A DNA stretch of 64,000 nucleotides, from NCBI RefSeq assembly GCF_023159225.1, contig NC_063172.1, forward strand, positions 45,699,832 through 45,763,831, in the 5' to 3' direction. Position 1 is the first letter of the stretch, and each line of letters begins with the position of its first letter. The DNA comes from Perognathus longimembris pacificus. Its lineage: Eukaryota > Chordata > Mammalia > Rodentia > Heteromyidae. The notes under the pieces are model-generated. The model ran no database searches. It was not told the origin of the DNA and saw only the letters and a list, made by a program, of their open reading frames with translations. This document shows positions 23,092-35,399 of the stretch, in pieces. The position numbers and the translations under genes are program-made.

Positions 23092-25281
23092 TTCAAAGGG
23101 CTTTGATACTATATACTGTTCCATTGGTCTTCAGGCCTGTTCTGGTGCCAATACCAAGCTGTTTTTATTACTATAGCTTTATAATACAGCTTGAAGTTGG
23201 GTATTGTAATTCCTCCAGCACTGTTCATTCTGCTAAGGATTGTTTTTGCTATTCTGGGTCTTTTATTGTTTCATATGAATTTCTGGATTGCTTCCTCTAT
23301 TTCATTAAAAAATGGTATTGGGATATTAAGGGGTATTGCATTGAATTTGTAGATAACCTTTGGCAATATTGCCATTTTGATTATATTAATCCTCCCAATC
23401 CAGGAGCATGAGAGGTTTTTCCATTTCCTTAGTTCTGCCTTAATTTTGTTTTTCATGTTCATAAAGTTCTCATCATAGAGGTCTTTCACTTCTTTGGTTA
23501 AGGTTATTCCTAGGTCATTTATGTTTTTTGAGGCTGTTGCAAAAGGAGTTGCTTTCCTGATTTCAACCTCAGCGTTTGGGTCATTAGCATATAGAAATTC
23601 CATTGATTTTTGAAGGTTTATTTTATATCCTGCAACTTTGCCAAAGTTTTGGATCAGCTCTAGTAGCTTGGAAGTGGAGTCAATGGGGTTCTTTAGGTAT
23701 AAGATCATGTCGTCTGTGAAGAGAGAAAGTTTAACTTCATCTTTTCCTATTTGCATACCCTTTATGTTTTCTTCTTCCCTAATTGCTCAGGCTAGGAATT
23801 CTAATACTATGTTGAAGAGAAGGGGAGAGAGCAGACATCCCTGTCTTGCTCCTGATTTTAAAGGGAATGACTTTAGTTTTTCACCATTTAGAATTACGCG
23901 TGCTGTTGGTTTGTCATAGATTGCCTTTATTATATTCAGGAGTGTTCCCTGGAATCCCAGTTTTTCCAGGGTTTTTAGAACAAATGGATGCTGGATTTTA
24001 TAGAATGCCTTTTCCACATCCAGAGATATAACCATGTGTTTTTTTTTATCTTGCTCCAGTTGATGTGAGGAATTACATTAATTGACTTGTGTATATGGAA
24101 CCAACTTTGCATCCCTGGGATGAATCTAGTTTGATCGTGGTGTATGATTTTTTTTTGATGAACTGTTGAATTTGATTGGCCAGAATTTTGTTGAGAACTT
24201 TTACATCTATGTTCATCAGGCAAATGAGTCTATAGTTCTCCTTCTGTGATGAATCCTTGCCTGGTTTTGGGATGAAGGTTATTCTGGCTTCATAGAATGT
24301 GTCTGATAGTGAACTTTTTCTTTCAATTTCATTGGAGAGTTTGAGAAATATTGGTGTGAGTTCTGTTTTGAAGGCCTTTTTGAATTCTGCTGTGAATCCA
24401 TCTGGACCTGGGCTTTTCTTGGATGGGAGATCACTTATTGCCATTTCGATTTCAATACTGGAAATGGGTCTGTTCAGAAGGTTTAAATCTTCATGGTTGA
24501 GTTTGGGAATATCAGTTTTTTCTAGGAAATCATTTCTTCCAGGTTCTCGAATTTGTTGGCATAAAGGTGTGCAAAATAGTCCCTTATTGTGTTCTGAATT
24601 TTGTTTGTTTCTGTGGCGATATTAACTGTTTCAACTCTAATCTTGTTTATTTGGGTTTGCTGCTTTTGTTTTTTGGTCAGGTTTGCTAGGGGGCTGTCTA
24701 TCTTGTTGATTTTTTCAAAGAACCAGCTCTTTGTTTTGTTGATTCTTTCGATAGGTTTTCTTGTCTCTAATTTGTTAAATTCTGATTTGATTTTAATTAT
24801 TTGCTTCTGTCGATTGACTTGGGGTTTGGCTTGTTGTTCTCTTTCAAGGAGATTAAGGTGCTTCCTTAAGTTGTTGAGTTGCTGTTTCTCCAGTTTGTTG
24901 GTGTGGGCACTCAGAGATATAAATTTCCCTCTGCTTTCTCTGCGATTTCAGCCCGTCGGTGCTCAGCCTGTGATCCACGTCTGTCTGCCGCCATCTGCAG
25001 GATTTCTCCCTGGTCATCGCTGTGTGCTTTAGGTGAATGGAGTGCAGGGTGCTTTGCCAGAGCTGGCACTGGAGTGGCAGCAGAATGCCACCTGGAGCAC
25101 AAATCTGCGTTTTTCAGGTCAGGAAAGTAGATTTTTTCCTTCCTGGCCAGAATCCCTGTACTATTATAACTACTTGGGCTGTCTTTCTAGGAGTCAAATT
25201 TTCTCTGGAGTGGGAAAACTGCCATGTCAGAGGGAGCTAAGCTAGGGCTCTGCTGCTCCTCAGACGTCTTCCCAGAAGTCC
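23092..25281 (-). mobile_element. L1 lacking ORF1: 5'UTR joined directly to ORF2
   Basis: On the minus strand the element starts at 25281 with GGACTTCTGGGAAGACGTC, the same 5' end as the full-length L1 at 27240. It runs through about 0.35 kb of 5'UTR. Near 24910 it passes straight into ORF2 at a point matching about 31258 of the full-length copy, skipping the rest of the 5'UTR, all of ORF1 and the ORF2 endonuclease. RT sequence follows (frames at 24444-24073, 24035-23787 and 23756-23271; TDDM in place of FADD). The element stops near 23092, lacking about 1.6 kb of 3' end and poly(A). Confidence 0.85.
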
Positions 25282-25606
25282 TGTTTCATTCCTTTTCAAA
25301 GTGAGCAGTTTTCTAGAAGTCTTTTGTTCCTTAAAACACAATGAAACACGTGGCCACTAGTAGGCAGGTATCTATTATTTTTTTCTTCATCAATATTTAT
25401 AAAAAAATACCCCTTAGATATTAGATATATGGAAACAAAAACATAAAGGTTTATTTTATTTTTTCACTTAAGATATGTAGAAACTGGTTCAAATATTGTT
25501 AAATAACTTACTTTTCTCATCCAATTGAGAAATGTACCTTACTGAAAACATAAGCCTTTATTCAAGGAAAAATATAGTAAATGTGATTAACTAAAATGTC
25601 AGTTGT
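25282..25606. other. short unannotated spacer between the L1 and the SINE
   Basis: Intergenic AT-rich sequence. I see nothing else in it. Confidence 0.5.
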
Positions 25607-25698
25607 GGGGGCTGGGTATATGGCCTAGTGGCAAGAGTGCCTGCCTCATATACATGAAGCCCTGGGTTCAATTCCTCAGCACCACATATATAGAAAAG
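25607..25698 (+). repeat. left part of ID-like SINE split by a provirus
   Basis: The first half of a SINE (gggctgggtatatggcctag to tatatagaaaag) stops at the LTR edge. Its second half resumes at 40259. The 6 bp gaaaag (25693-25698) is the duplicated proviral target; tcagttgt before 25607 is part of the SINE's own target duplication. Confidence 0.93.
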
Positions 25699-26136
25699 GG
25701 CTGGAGCCAGCCAACAGTGAAAAGGGAATCCTGAATGAGGGGGGCCAGGATTAAAGAAAAGGAAAAATACAAGACAAGAGAAAAAAGACAAGAGGCAAAG
25801 ATGGGGTCGGGAGGTCTGCAACTTAAGATTGTGACTCAAGACTGCCGTCAGGTTTATTCTTAACTTCCAGCTTATATGCAGTTTTTGAAGCAGGGAATAG
25901 CATAGGGTTGCTAAAATGCAAGAACACAAAGAGGCATTGAAGTTCGCAACATTTTATGGCAGCAAACACAGGATGAGATTCATTAACATAGGAATGTACT
26001 CCAGCAGACATATTAAAGCAATTCCAGGTAGGGGCAGAGATACTAGTAAACAATTGTCCTTGCACTTAGCATATCCGTGTGATAGCAACACCGCCAGAGA
26101 TCAAAGTGAGAATAACTGCTGGCTCCACTCCCGACA
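25699..26136 (-). mobile_element. 3' LTR of class II (betaretrovirus-like) provirus
   Basis: This 438-bp LTR pairs with 39821-40258. Read on the minus strand it begins TGTCGGGAGTGGAGCC at 26136. By hand count about 19 positions differ from the 5' LTR (roughly 4 percent). Its outer end has lost the CA (ggctggagcc on the plus strand, where the 5' copy has tgccggagcc). A TATAAG and an AATAAA sit about 18 bp apart, as in the 5' copy. Confidence 0.93.
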
Positions 26137-26150
26137 TCTCCTCCTTCTTT
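26137..26150 (-). promoter_or_regulatory. polypurine tract of the provirus
   Basis: The minus strand reads AAAGAAGGAGGAGA directly before the 3' LTR, the place where plus-strand DNA synthesis is primed in retroviruses. Confidence 0.88.
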
Positions 26151-26248
26151 GTTTAAAGCAGTGAACCCGCCCATCTTAGGTTGAGTGGGACCCCTAGCCT
26201 GTCTTACCCATCCTCGGGATCTTCTTCAGAGCAAAGCTGAAGGCCCTG

Positions 26249-27214
26249 TCATATGTTGGTCAGAATGAGACACCCTCGAACCCGTCTCTGGCTGTGGTTC
26301 CTCTCAGGGGATAATTCATTCACATAGAACTTGACCTTATGCAGCTGACTGGCTAAACTCATGAAAGAGTTTTGCAATATGCATACAATGCAAGGAAGGC
26401 ATAGGAAAACCATCAGCAAAAGTATCCCTGGGTCAAGCAATGTCATTAGCAGCCCCTTAACATTAGTCAAGGAAGGGATATACTGTTGAAGTTGTTCGAA
26501 CAGTTTTTTTGCTGTTTCTGCCACTTCAGAGTCCAGAGGCAGAGCTTGTTCTAGTCCAGCTATTTGCCTATGGAGTTGAAAGAGATCTAAGGACAAATTA
26601 TTATGGTGCCAAATATGATTTAGATGTGCTACAACTTGTTCCCATGGATAGCTCGACCCATTATATTTATGGAGGGTCACACAAATAAAGTCAAACCCAG
26701 CATGACAGCACACCCATTGCAAAGTTTGTAAAGCACGAATTTGTTCTCCCAGAGACAACACAGATTCATACAATGCTTCTAATTTTTGTTCTACCTTATC
26801 ATCAATTCTGCCTTGAAAGTACAGGGCTTGCCTAGTATTATGAGCAAGCTGATTAACATAATGAGCTGTCCGCACACTTTGTGTTAAAGCCACAGTAGCT
26901 GCTGCAGCAAAGGCAGCTAAGGAAATAAAGGCTACAATGCCTGCTATCAATAGCCCTATAAATAGTTTAGGGCACATGAGCTCTTTTAAATATTTTAACA
27001 CTTGAATACCTGTTTCTTTATACCAAGCTTCAGATATGTTCACAGGAAGCATGACAAAGGGAGGCTGCTTAATAACAATTACAGAATCAGTAAAACCACT
27101 ATACAAGCAATTTGTAAAAGAACAGTTAGTACAAGTAACATTGAAATACATGGCTCCTATAGAAATATTAAGAGGTCCATACATAATGCCATAGGGAGGT
27201 GTTAGACAACTCAT
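26249..27214 (-). pseudogene. endogenous retroviral env, transmembrane part (open, truncated)
   Basis: A 321-codon open frame covers the end of the surface part and the transmembrane subunit of a betaretrovirus-like env. A hydrophobic fusion-peptide-like segment lies at about residues 84-113, a heptad-rich region follows, a cysteine loop (C169, C170, C178) sits in the middle and a membrane anchor spans about 254-280, followed by a short tail. Asn-x-Ser/Thr sites are present. No basic cleavage site is visible just before the hydrophobic segment. The frame begins 11 bp from the target duplication of the L1 that cut off the upstream part of env, so it is a truncated relic, although this part has no stop. 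Class II assignment is supported by the primer site and 6-bp target duplication. Confidence 0.85.
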
Positions 27215-27239
27215 AATATTTTTTAAAGAAGAAGAAGTG

Positions 27240-29182
27240 GGACTTCCGGGAAGACAGCAGAGGAGCTGCAGAGCCCTAACTGAGCTCCCTCCGACATCGC
27301 AGTTTTCTCACCCCATAGAAACTTTTACTCCTAGAAAGAGAGCTAGAGTAAGTTCTAACAGTACAGGGATTCTGACCAGGAAGGAAAAATCGACTTCGCT
27401 CGTCTGAAAACACAGATTTGAGCTCCAGGCGACATCCCACCACCACGCCAGTGCCGGTGCCAGCACAGTGCCCGGCACAGCAACCCACGCTCCGCGCGGC
27501 TAAAGCACACAGCATAGACCATGGAGAAATCCTCCAGACAGAAGTTGAGCACAGACGACCTGAAATCATAGAGAAAGCATGAGTACCCCACGAAAGATAT
27601 TTTCACTCGCGCCCACAGAGCAGCTTCTGGAAGCCCTTCCCCTCTGCCAGAGCAAAGTGCCATAGGGTCAGAACAGATTGGAACTAAAGCGGGCCTGGGG
27701 AAAGCAAGGTCAAAGGAGCCATCTTTAAAAAGGTCAAGAGGGACCGACCAGGGAGATCCAGCTCTGCCCAGGAGAACACCCCCCCCAGGCGGGAGGCAAG
27801 TCCTGGGCCTCGGCTTAGCCAGAGGTGCCCTGCCCACCGGAATTTCTAAATTTAAAGCGAAAGTGGCAAGCAGCTCCCAGAGGCACCGAAACACAAGACG
27901 GGGGAACAAACAGTTCCTGAGACAGTTAAACGGTCCTGACTCAGAGGAAGCCCAATTCCCAGCGTGAAACAGAGCTGCATTCCATAGCCACCTCCACCAA
28001 GGAGGCCACCCCGCCCAGGAGGGAGGAGCCTCCCCTAGGCAAGCAACTCTCAGCCGGGTAAAATAGGCCAGAGGCTCCCCGGCCTGCTGAGTCCACAGCC
28101 TATTCAAAGCCAGGCGTTAAAGGCAGTGGCACCACAGCAGACAGAGGAGCCACGGTTCATGAGATTGCTCAACTCCCCATCTACAGAGGACGCCCAAGGC
28201 CTACATGCAAGCTGTGCGAACCACAAAGACCCAGGATTGCACCAACAGGGGAGAAGGGTCAGAACACATCCACCCCCTGCAAACTGAAAGCAAGTCAAAC
28301 CCAGCCAATCAGGAAAATAGACTGGAGACCATCGCAAGGAAACCAGAGACTGGGGAAAGACCACACAAACAAGGAGGACTCCATGTTTTTTTTCTTTTCA
28401 AACATTTTTTAAACTTTAAAAAAAAATTTTTTTTCACTTCTGAAACGTGGTTGGTTTTTTTTTTTTCGTTTTTTTTCCATTTTTCCATGTTTGTTTTATC
28501 AAGTTTTTTTTCTTATTTTTTGTTTGGGTTGTTCATTTTCTGTTTTTTTTTTCCTTTTTATTATTATTCTTTTTTAAATAATTTTTCTCTGTTTTGTGCA
28601 ACTGTTTTCCACTATTTTTACTTTATTTCTCTCTTTGCGTTCTCTTTCTTTAAAAATTACTTTCCTATGAATAACATATCCACTCTTTTCTGCTAACTCT
28701 CCATTGTCTATCATTTTAACCCTGTTCTTTCTACTGATTCTACTCTTCTCCACATTTCCATATCACTGAAACTAAACCAAAATCATCACCACACCACCCC
28801 CAATACATTTTACTCTATTCTTTTTACTAACTCCTACTTACCCTCCTGATTTACTGCCTGGACCTCCAGTTTCCATTGGATAGAGGGTATCCCAGCTTAA
28901 TCCAAGTGAATCAAAGGGATTCATACAGAAAGCCAGTACTGAAAGAACTTAAAATAAAAACACGAATTGCGTATGGAGTTGTAACAGTAAATAAGTAACT
29001 ACTGAATACAGGGCCCAGGATCGGTTGTTATATTGAAATTGTATTCTTTAGGAACACCAAATCTAATTTTATAGACAGGTATACAAGGTATCTGTATATA
29101 TTCGTGAACTTGTAAGATTTACACAACAGTGCTTGGTAAGGGCTGCTTTGAGTCTTAAACGGAGCTCACAGGTATTGGTAGA
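27240..29182 (+). promoter_or_regulatory. L1 5'UTR (internal promoter) with T-rich segment
   Basis: The first part (27240-28380) is GC-rich and should hold the internal promoter. A strongly T-rich stretch follows at about 28385-28700, then AT-rich sequence up to ORF1. A 250-codon open frame runs antisense at 28107-27355; it resembles no protein known to me and may be a by-product of base composition. Confidence 0.8.
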
Positions 29183-30320
29183 ATGGCATTCCCAATCCAA
29201 ATGGGCAGAAGGAACACAAGAAAGATGGCAAACAATGAAGTCTTATCCCTCACTCAAAACAAGCAGGAAGCAGAGCAGTCAATCAAAGACATAGAAGAGA
29301 ACCCCCAAAATGCTCTACAAAGTCTACTGATAAACATGATAAATGAAAAGACTGAATCTCTTCGGTCAATTATTCTAGAGCGTGAGGAAGCAAAGCAAAA
29401 ATTAATGGAGAATTTCATGGCATCTGCAAATAGAAAGATAAGTGAACTTCAAGAGTCAAATAAAAAGATAGCTACCCAGCTTAAAGATTTGAGAGACAAC
29501 ACTCAAAACCAAAGTAATGAAGTTAATGAAGTAAAGAAGTCCATACAAGACCTAAGAAATGACATGGAAATCATCAGGAAAGACCAGTCAGAAGGAAAAG
29601 AGATTCAAAATCAAGTAGCTAGCCTACAGTCCCGACTAACTGAAGCAGAGGATCGAATCTCAGGAGCTGAAGATTCCTTAGATTCTATGGAGAAAGATAA
29701 AAAAATCAATACAAGTCCAGTCTAATCAACAAAACAGATGGCCACAGGAGATTCAAGACACAATCAGGAAGCCCAATTTAAGAATAAAAGGTATGGAGGA
29801 AAACTTGGAGAAAGAAGTTAATGGGATAGGCAACCTATTTAACAGAATATTAGCTGAGAACTTCCCAAATATCCAGAAGGAAAGGCCTATACAGATACAA
29901 GAAGCATTTAGAACCCCAAACCAACCAGACCAGAATGGGACATCCTACTGACACATTGTGATCAAAGCAGTATCAATAGAGTCCAAGGAAAAAATACTCA
30001 AGCTGTTAAGGAGAAGAAAACAATCACATATAAAGGAAAAGCAATCAGAATTACCCCAGACTTCTCAGCAGAGACCATGAAAGCAAGGAGAGCCTGGAAT
30101 GAAGTATACCAAACACTAAATAAAAATAACTATCAACCAAGACTTCTGTACCCAGCCAAACTCTCATTCACAGCCGAAGGTCAAATAAGTCTTCCACAGT
30201 GAGGAAAAACTGAAACAATATATCTCCACCAAACCAGCGTTACAGAAAATCCTCAAAGATGTACTATACAGGGAAAATAATCAAGATCCCAATACAGACA
30301 GAGAAATGAACCCTAAATAG
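29183..30320 (+). pseudogene. L1 ORF1 (nucleic-acid-binding protein), broken
   Basis: The open part at 29183-29725 (180 codons) is Glu/Lys/Gln/Asn-rich and predicts a long coiled coil, as in the trimerising half of L1 ORF1p. The frame then shifts near 29700. Sequence matching the RNA-recognition and C-terminal domains (RIKGMEE motif region near 29780) continues with further stops to a TAG at 30318. The expected length is about 380 codons, normal for the family. In an active element this protein packages the L1 RNA. Confidence 0.88.
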
Positions 30321-30372
30321 TAAACATCAGATCAAGAAATGGGAAGACACAGCTTTAAACAAGATAGTGATA

Positions 30373-33300
30373 ATGACAGGAATAAACAATTATCTCTCAA
30401 TCCTAACTCTCAACATTAATGGACTTAATTCTCCAGTCAAACGACATAGGCTCATAAGTTGGATCAAAAATCAAGATCCATCTTTCTTCTGCCTCTAAGA
30501 GACACATCTATCCAGCAAAAGTAAACATCTTCTAAAAGTGAAAGGTTGGAAACAAATCTATCAAGCAAATGGCCCCCATAAGCAGGCTGGAGTTGCAATC
30601 CTAGTATCAGACAAAATTGACTTCAAATTAAAAAAAGTAAGAAGAGACAAAGAAGTTTACTACATACTAGTAAAGGGATCTCTCCTCAGGAAGTTATAAC
30701 CATTCTAAATATCTACACACCAAATGCAGGAGCACCCAACATCATCAAACAAACACTACTGACTCTAAAAACACTCAAAGACCCAAACACATTGATAGTT
30801 GGGGACTTTAACACTCCACTGTCACCTCTGGACAGATCAACACGCCAAAAACTGAACAAAGAAACCACATAACTAAATAATTGCATAGACCAACTAGACT
30901 TAACCAACATCTACAGAATATTCCACCCAGCAACAACAAAATACACATTCTTCTCCACAGCACGTGGAACCTTCTCCAAAATAGACCACATGTTAGGGCA
31001 CAAAGAAAATCTGTACAAATTCAGACATATCAAAACCATTGCCTGCATTCTCTCAGACCACAATGGAATAAAATTAGAGCTCAACTCAACCAGCCACCAC
31101 AGAAAATCCTACAATTCATGGAGACTAAACAACGCACTGCTGAACCATCACTGGGTCACTGAAGAAATTAAAACGGAAATTGAAATGTTTATGGAATTCA
31201 ACCAAGTTGAGGACACAAAGTATCAGCTCCTTTGGGACACAGCAAAGGTAGTACTCTGAGGAAAATTTATATCTCTGAGTGCTTACATCAACAAACTGGA
31301 GAAACAGCAACTCAACAACTTAAGGAAGCACATTAATTTCCTTGAGAGAGAACAGCAAGCCAAACCCCAAGTCAATAGACGGAAGCAAATAATTAAAATC
31401 AAATCAGAAATAAATCAATTAGAGACGAAAAAAACACTGAAAGAATCAACAAAACAAAGAGTTGGTTCTTTGAAAAAATCAACAAGATAGACAGACCTCT
31501 GGCAAACCTGACCAAAAAACAAAGGCAGCACACTCAAATAAACAAGATAAGAGATGAAACAGGTAACATCACCAGAGAAAAAACCGAAATTCAGAAAACA
31601 ATAAGGGACTACTTTGCAAACCTTTATGTCAACAAACTCGAGAAATTGGAAGAAATGGATGATTTCCTAGAAAAAATTCATATCACCAAACTTAAGCATG
31701 AAGATTTAAACCTTCTAAACAGACCCATATCCAGTATTGAAATAGAAATGGCAATAAATGATCTCCCATCCAAAAAAAGCCCAGGTCCAGATGGATTCGT
31801 GCAGAATTCTACAAGGCCTTCAAAACAGAACTCACACCAATATTTCTCAAACTCTTCTATGAAATTGAAAGAGAACGTTCCCTACCAGACTCATTCTATG
31901 AAGCCAGTATAACCCTCATCCCAAAACCAGGCAGGGACTCATCACAGAAAGAGGACTATAGACTGATTTCACTGATGAACATAGATGCAAAAATTCTCAA
32001 CAAAATTCTGGCCAATTGACTTCAACAGGTCATCAAAAACATCATACACCACGATCAAACTGGATTCATCCCAGTGATGCAAAGTTGGTTTAATATACGC
32101 AAGTCAATTTATGTAATCCACCACAAAAAACGGAGCAAGGTAAAGAACCACATGGTTTTATCTCTGGATGCGGAAAAAGCGTTTCATAAAATCCAGCACC
32201 CATTTATGCCCTGGAAAAACTGGGATTCCAGGGAACATTCCAGAATATAATCAAGGCAGTTTATGACAAACCAACAGCAAGCATAACTCTAAATGGTGAA
32301 AAACTAAAGCCATTCCCTTTAAAATCAGGAACAAGGCAGGGATGTCCACTCTCTCCCCTGCTCTTCAACATAGTACTAGAATTCCTAGTCAGAGAAATTA
32401 GGCAAGAAGAAAATATAAAGGGGATCCAAATAGGAAAAGATGAAGTTAAACTTTCTCTCTTCGCAGATGACATGATCCTATACCTAAAGAATCCCATAGA
32501 CTCTACCCCCAAGCTACTAGAGCTGATCCAAAACTTTGGCAAAGTTGCAGGATATAAAATAAACCCTCAAAAAACAACGGCCTTTCTCTATGCTAACGAC
32601 CCGAAGACCGAGGCTGAAATCAGGAAAGCAACTCCTTTTGCAATAGGCCCCCAAAACATAAAATACCTAGGAATAACCTTAACCAAAGAAGTGAAAGAAC
32701 TCTTTGAGGAGAACTTTAAAACCTTGAAAAATGAAATTAAGTCAGAACTAAGGAAATGGAAAAACCTCCCATGCTCCTGGATTGGAGGATTAATATAATC
32801 AAAATGGCAATATTGCCAAGGCTATCTACAAATTCAATGCAATACCCATTAATATCCCAACACCATTTTTTAATGAAATAGAGGAAGCAATCCAGAAATA
32901 CATATGGAACAATAAAAGGCATAAGAGAACAAAAACAATTTTAAGCAGAAAGAAGAGTGCTAGAGGACTTATAATACCCAACTTCAAGCTGTATTATAAA
33001 GCTGTAGTAATAAAAACAGCTTGGTATTGGCACCGGAACAGGCCTGAAGACAAATGGAACAGAATTGAATACCCAGAAATGAACCCACAAAACTACGCCT
33101 ACTTAATCTTTGATAAAGGAGCTAAAACAATAGTTTGGAAGAAAGATAGCCTCTTTAACAAACAGTGCTGGCAAAACTGGCTCAACACATGCAACAAACT
33201 AAAACTAGATCCTTATATATCACCCTGCACCAAAATCAATTCCAAATGGATAAAAGACCTCAAAATCAAAACAGACACCTGAAAACACTAAAGGAAGGAG

Positions 33301-34202
33301 TAGGAGAAACACTTGGGCTCGTTGGCACATGACGGAACTTTCTTAACAATGACCCAGAAAGGCTACAAATCAAAGAAAGGTTGGACAAATGGGACTGCAT
33401 CAAACTGCAGAGCTTCTGCACCGCAAAGGACATAGCTCGCAAGATAAACAGAAAGCCCACAGACTGGGAGAAGATCTTTACCAGCCCTTCAATGGACAAA
33501 GGCCTCATCTCTAAAATATATGCAGAACTAAAAAAATTACCCTCTTCCAAAACAAAACCGCAAAAAACCAATAGCACCCTCATCAAGTGGGATAAAGACT
33601 TGCAAAGAGACTTCTCTGATGAGGAAATGAGGATGGCCAAGAGACATATGGAAAAGTGCTCTACGTCACTGGCCATAAAATAAATGCAAATCAAAACAAC
33701 ATTGAGATTCCATCTCACCCCAGTAAGAATGTCCTATATCAAGAAAACTAACAACATCAGCTGTTGGAGGGGATGTGGCCAAAAGGGAACGCTACTTCAT
33801 TGTTGGTGGAAATATAAACTGTTTCAGCCACTCTGGCAAGCAGTATGGAGATTCCTCAGAAGGCTAAATATAGAACTCCCTTTTAACCTAGCAGCCCCAC
33901 TTTTGGGTATCTATCCAAAAGACCACAAACAAAATCACAGTAATGCCACCAACACAACAATGTTCATTGCAGCACAATTTGTCATAGGTAGGATCTGGAA
34001 CCAACCCAGATGCCCCTCAGTAGAAGAATGGATCAGGAAAATGTGGTACATATACACAATAGAATTTTATGTTTCTATCAGAAAGAATGACATTGCCCCA
34101 TTTGTAAGGAAATGGAAGGACTTGGAAAAAATTAAACTAAGTGAAGTGAGCCAGACCCAAAGAAACATGGACTCTATGGTCTCCCTTATTGGGAATAATT
34201 AG
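30373..34202 (+). pseudogene. L1 ORF2 (endonuclease / reverse transcriptase), broken
   Basis: The region spans about 1,276 codons, the normal ORF2p length, but is broken by several stops and frameshifts. It starts at ATG 30373 with the endonuclease motif ILTLNINGLNSP. ETHL lies near 30500 and SDH at 31053-31061. The RT palm motif FADD is at 32460-32471 within the open segment 32472-32798 and its surroundings. The C-terminal cysteine-rich domain ([17 protein letters not shown]) is in the open frame 33684-34202. Plus/minus open frames at 30713-30910, 31125-31310, 32261-32542, 32737-32922 and 33266-33718 are antisense shadows. In an active L1 it nicks target DNA and reverse-transcribes the L1 RNA. 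Confidence 0.93.
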
Positions 34203-34738
34203 TACAGGTTTAGGCAAGTCATAGCAGAGCATCACAAGAGCCCAATAGCTCTACCCTTATGATCACGTAAGATGATGCTAAGTGAAATAAACTCCATGTT
34301 ATGGAAACGATTGTTATATCACAGTTGTTACTACTTTCAACGTCCCATGTGTATCTGTAGCTTCTATTATTGATGATGTTCTCTTATCACCTTCCTGTGG
34401 TTTTACCTAAACTATCTCTGTAATCTTATCTGAGTATATTGGAAACCGTGTATACTGGTATTAGAAGTAGGAAATTGAAAGGGAATACCAAAATTGAGAG
34501 ACACAGGGTAAAAAAAGACAAACAACTACAAAAGCAATACTTGCAAAACTGTTTGGTGTAAGTGAACTGAACACCTCAGGGGGGGAAAGGGAAAGGGGGA
34601 GGATGGAGGGGGGTATGAGGGACAAGGTAACAAACAGGACAAGAAATGTATCCAATGTCTAACGTTTGAAACTGTAACCTCTCTGTCCATCAGTTTGCTA
34701 ATAAAAATTTGAAAAAAAAATAAAAAGAAGAAGAAGTG

Positions 34739-35399
34739 CGCCAGGAGATATTATTTAGGGAAGCCACTAACATCCAGACATGGTGTTGAGTGTGTCCATT
34801 CATCCACCACATACCTGGGTTGTACTTGTTGGTGAGATTGGCTCCAGACCAGTCCATCAGCTGAGAATTAGTTCCTTAAATATTGATAATAAAAGGATGT
34901 TCATGTCTACAGTTTATGGGGTGCAGTTCCCTTGTGGATTCTACAATTTTAGAAGAGTTGATGCAGCGAGGTATCATGAAGGATGGTGTAGAATTAGCAT
35001 ATACAGGGAACCCAGTAGGTAATGAGTCATTCATATATTATATACTTGACTATTATCAGTAATCCAAATTCTATGATTTATGGATTGCATTACAGTACAG
35101 CCTGGAATATAACTGTTGGAGTCAGTTGTAAAGCATAAAGGGATTCCAACGCCAGAAGCTGCAAAGTCTCCCATTTTAAGGTGTTGGACAAAAGAATCTG
35201 CAGTTGTACCGTATGCTAATCTGTTGGCATGGATGATCACTTCAGCTCCTTCCCAAGTCGCAGGGTGCACAATCAGTGGATCTGGCACGTAAGCCCAGTG
35301 GGTCAGCGCTTGTACTATTCTGATGAGCTTCCACAATCTGAACGCAACCCTCAGGTAGCCAGCGGGCATCATTTTCATCCTGTGAAAAAACACAAACAT
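34739..35399 (-). pseudogene. endogenous retroviral env, surface-subunit remnant
   Basis: The open frame at 35399-35031 overlaps the end of pol in another frame, as env does in betaretroviruses. It then continues with sequence resembling the start of a betaretroviral surface subunit (HWAYVPDP, VHPATWEGAEV). It ends at a stop near 35031. The next bases run into the L1 target site at 34738, beyond which env resumes at 27224. Identification rests on position and weak family resemblance; the region is broken and much shorter than a complete surface subunit. Confidence 0.6.

Larger units (their letters stand above)
27240..34723 (+). mobile_element. full-length L1 inserted into the provirus env
   Basis: A 7.5-kb L1 starts at ggacttccgggaagac and ends in an A-rich tail. 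It is flanked by a perfect 15-bp target duplication, aaagaagaagaagtg (27225-27239 and 34724-34738). The order is GC-rich 5'UTR, T-rich segment, ORF1, ORF2, then a G-rich 3'UTR containing gaaactgtaacctctctgt. Both ORFs contain stops and frameshifts, so it is a dead copy. Confidence 0.97.

Noticed and set aside
24299..25032. Plus-strand open frames of 108 and 143 codons
   Set aside because: Antisense shadows of the minus-strand L1 ORF2.
34577..34620. G-rich run in the L1 3'UTR as a new G-quadruplex element
   Set aside because: G-rich 3'UTR tracts are a common feature of mammalian L1s and recur in the other copies here.
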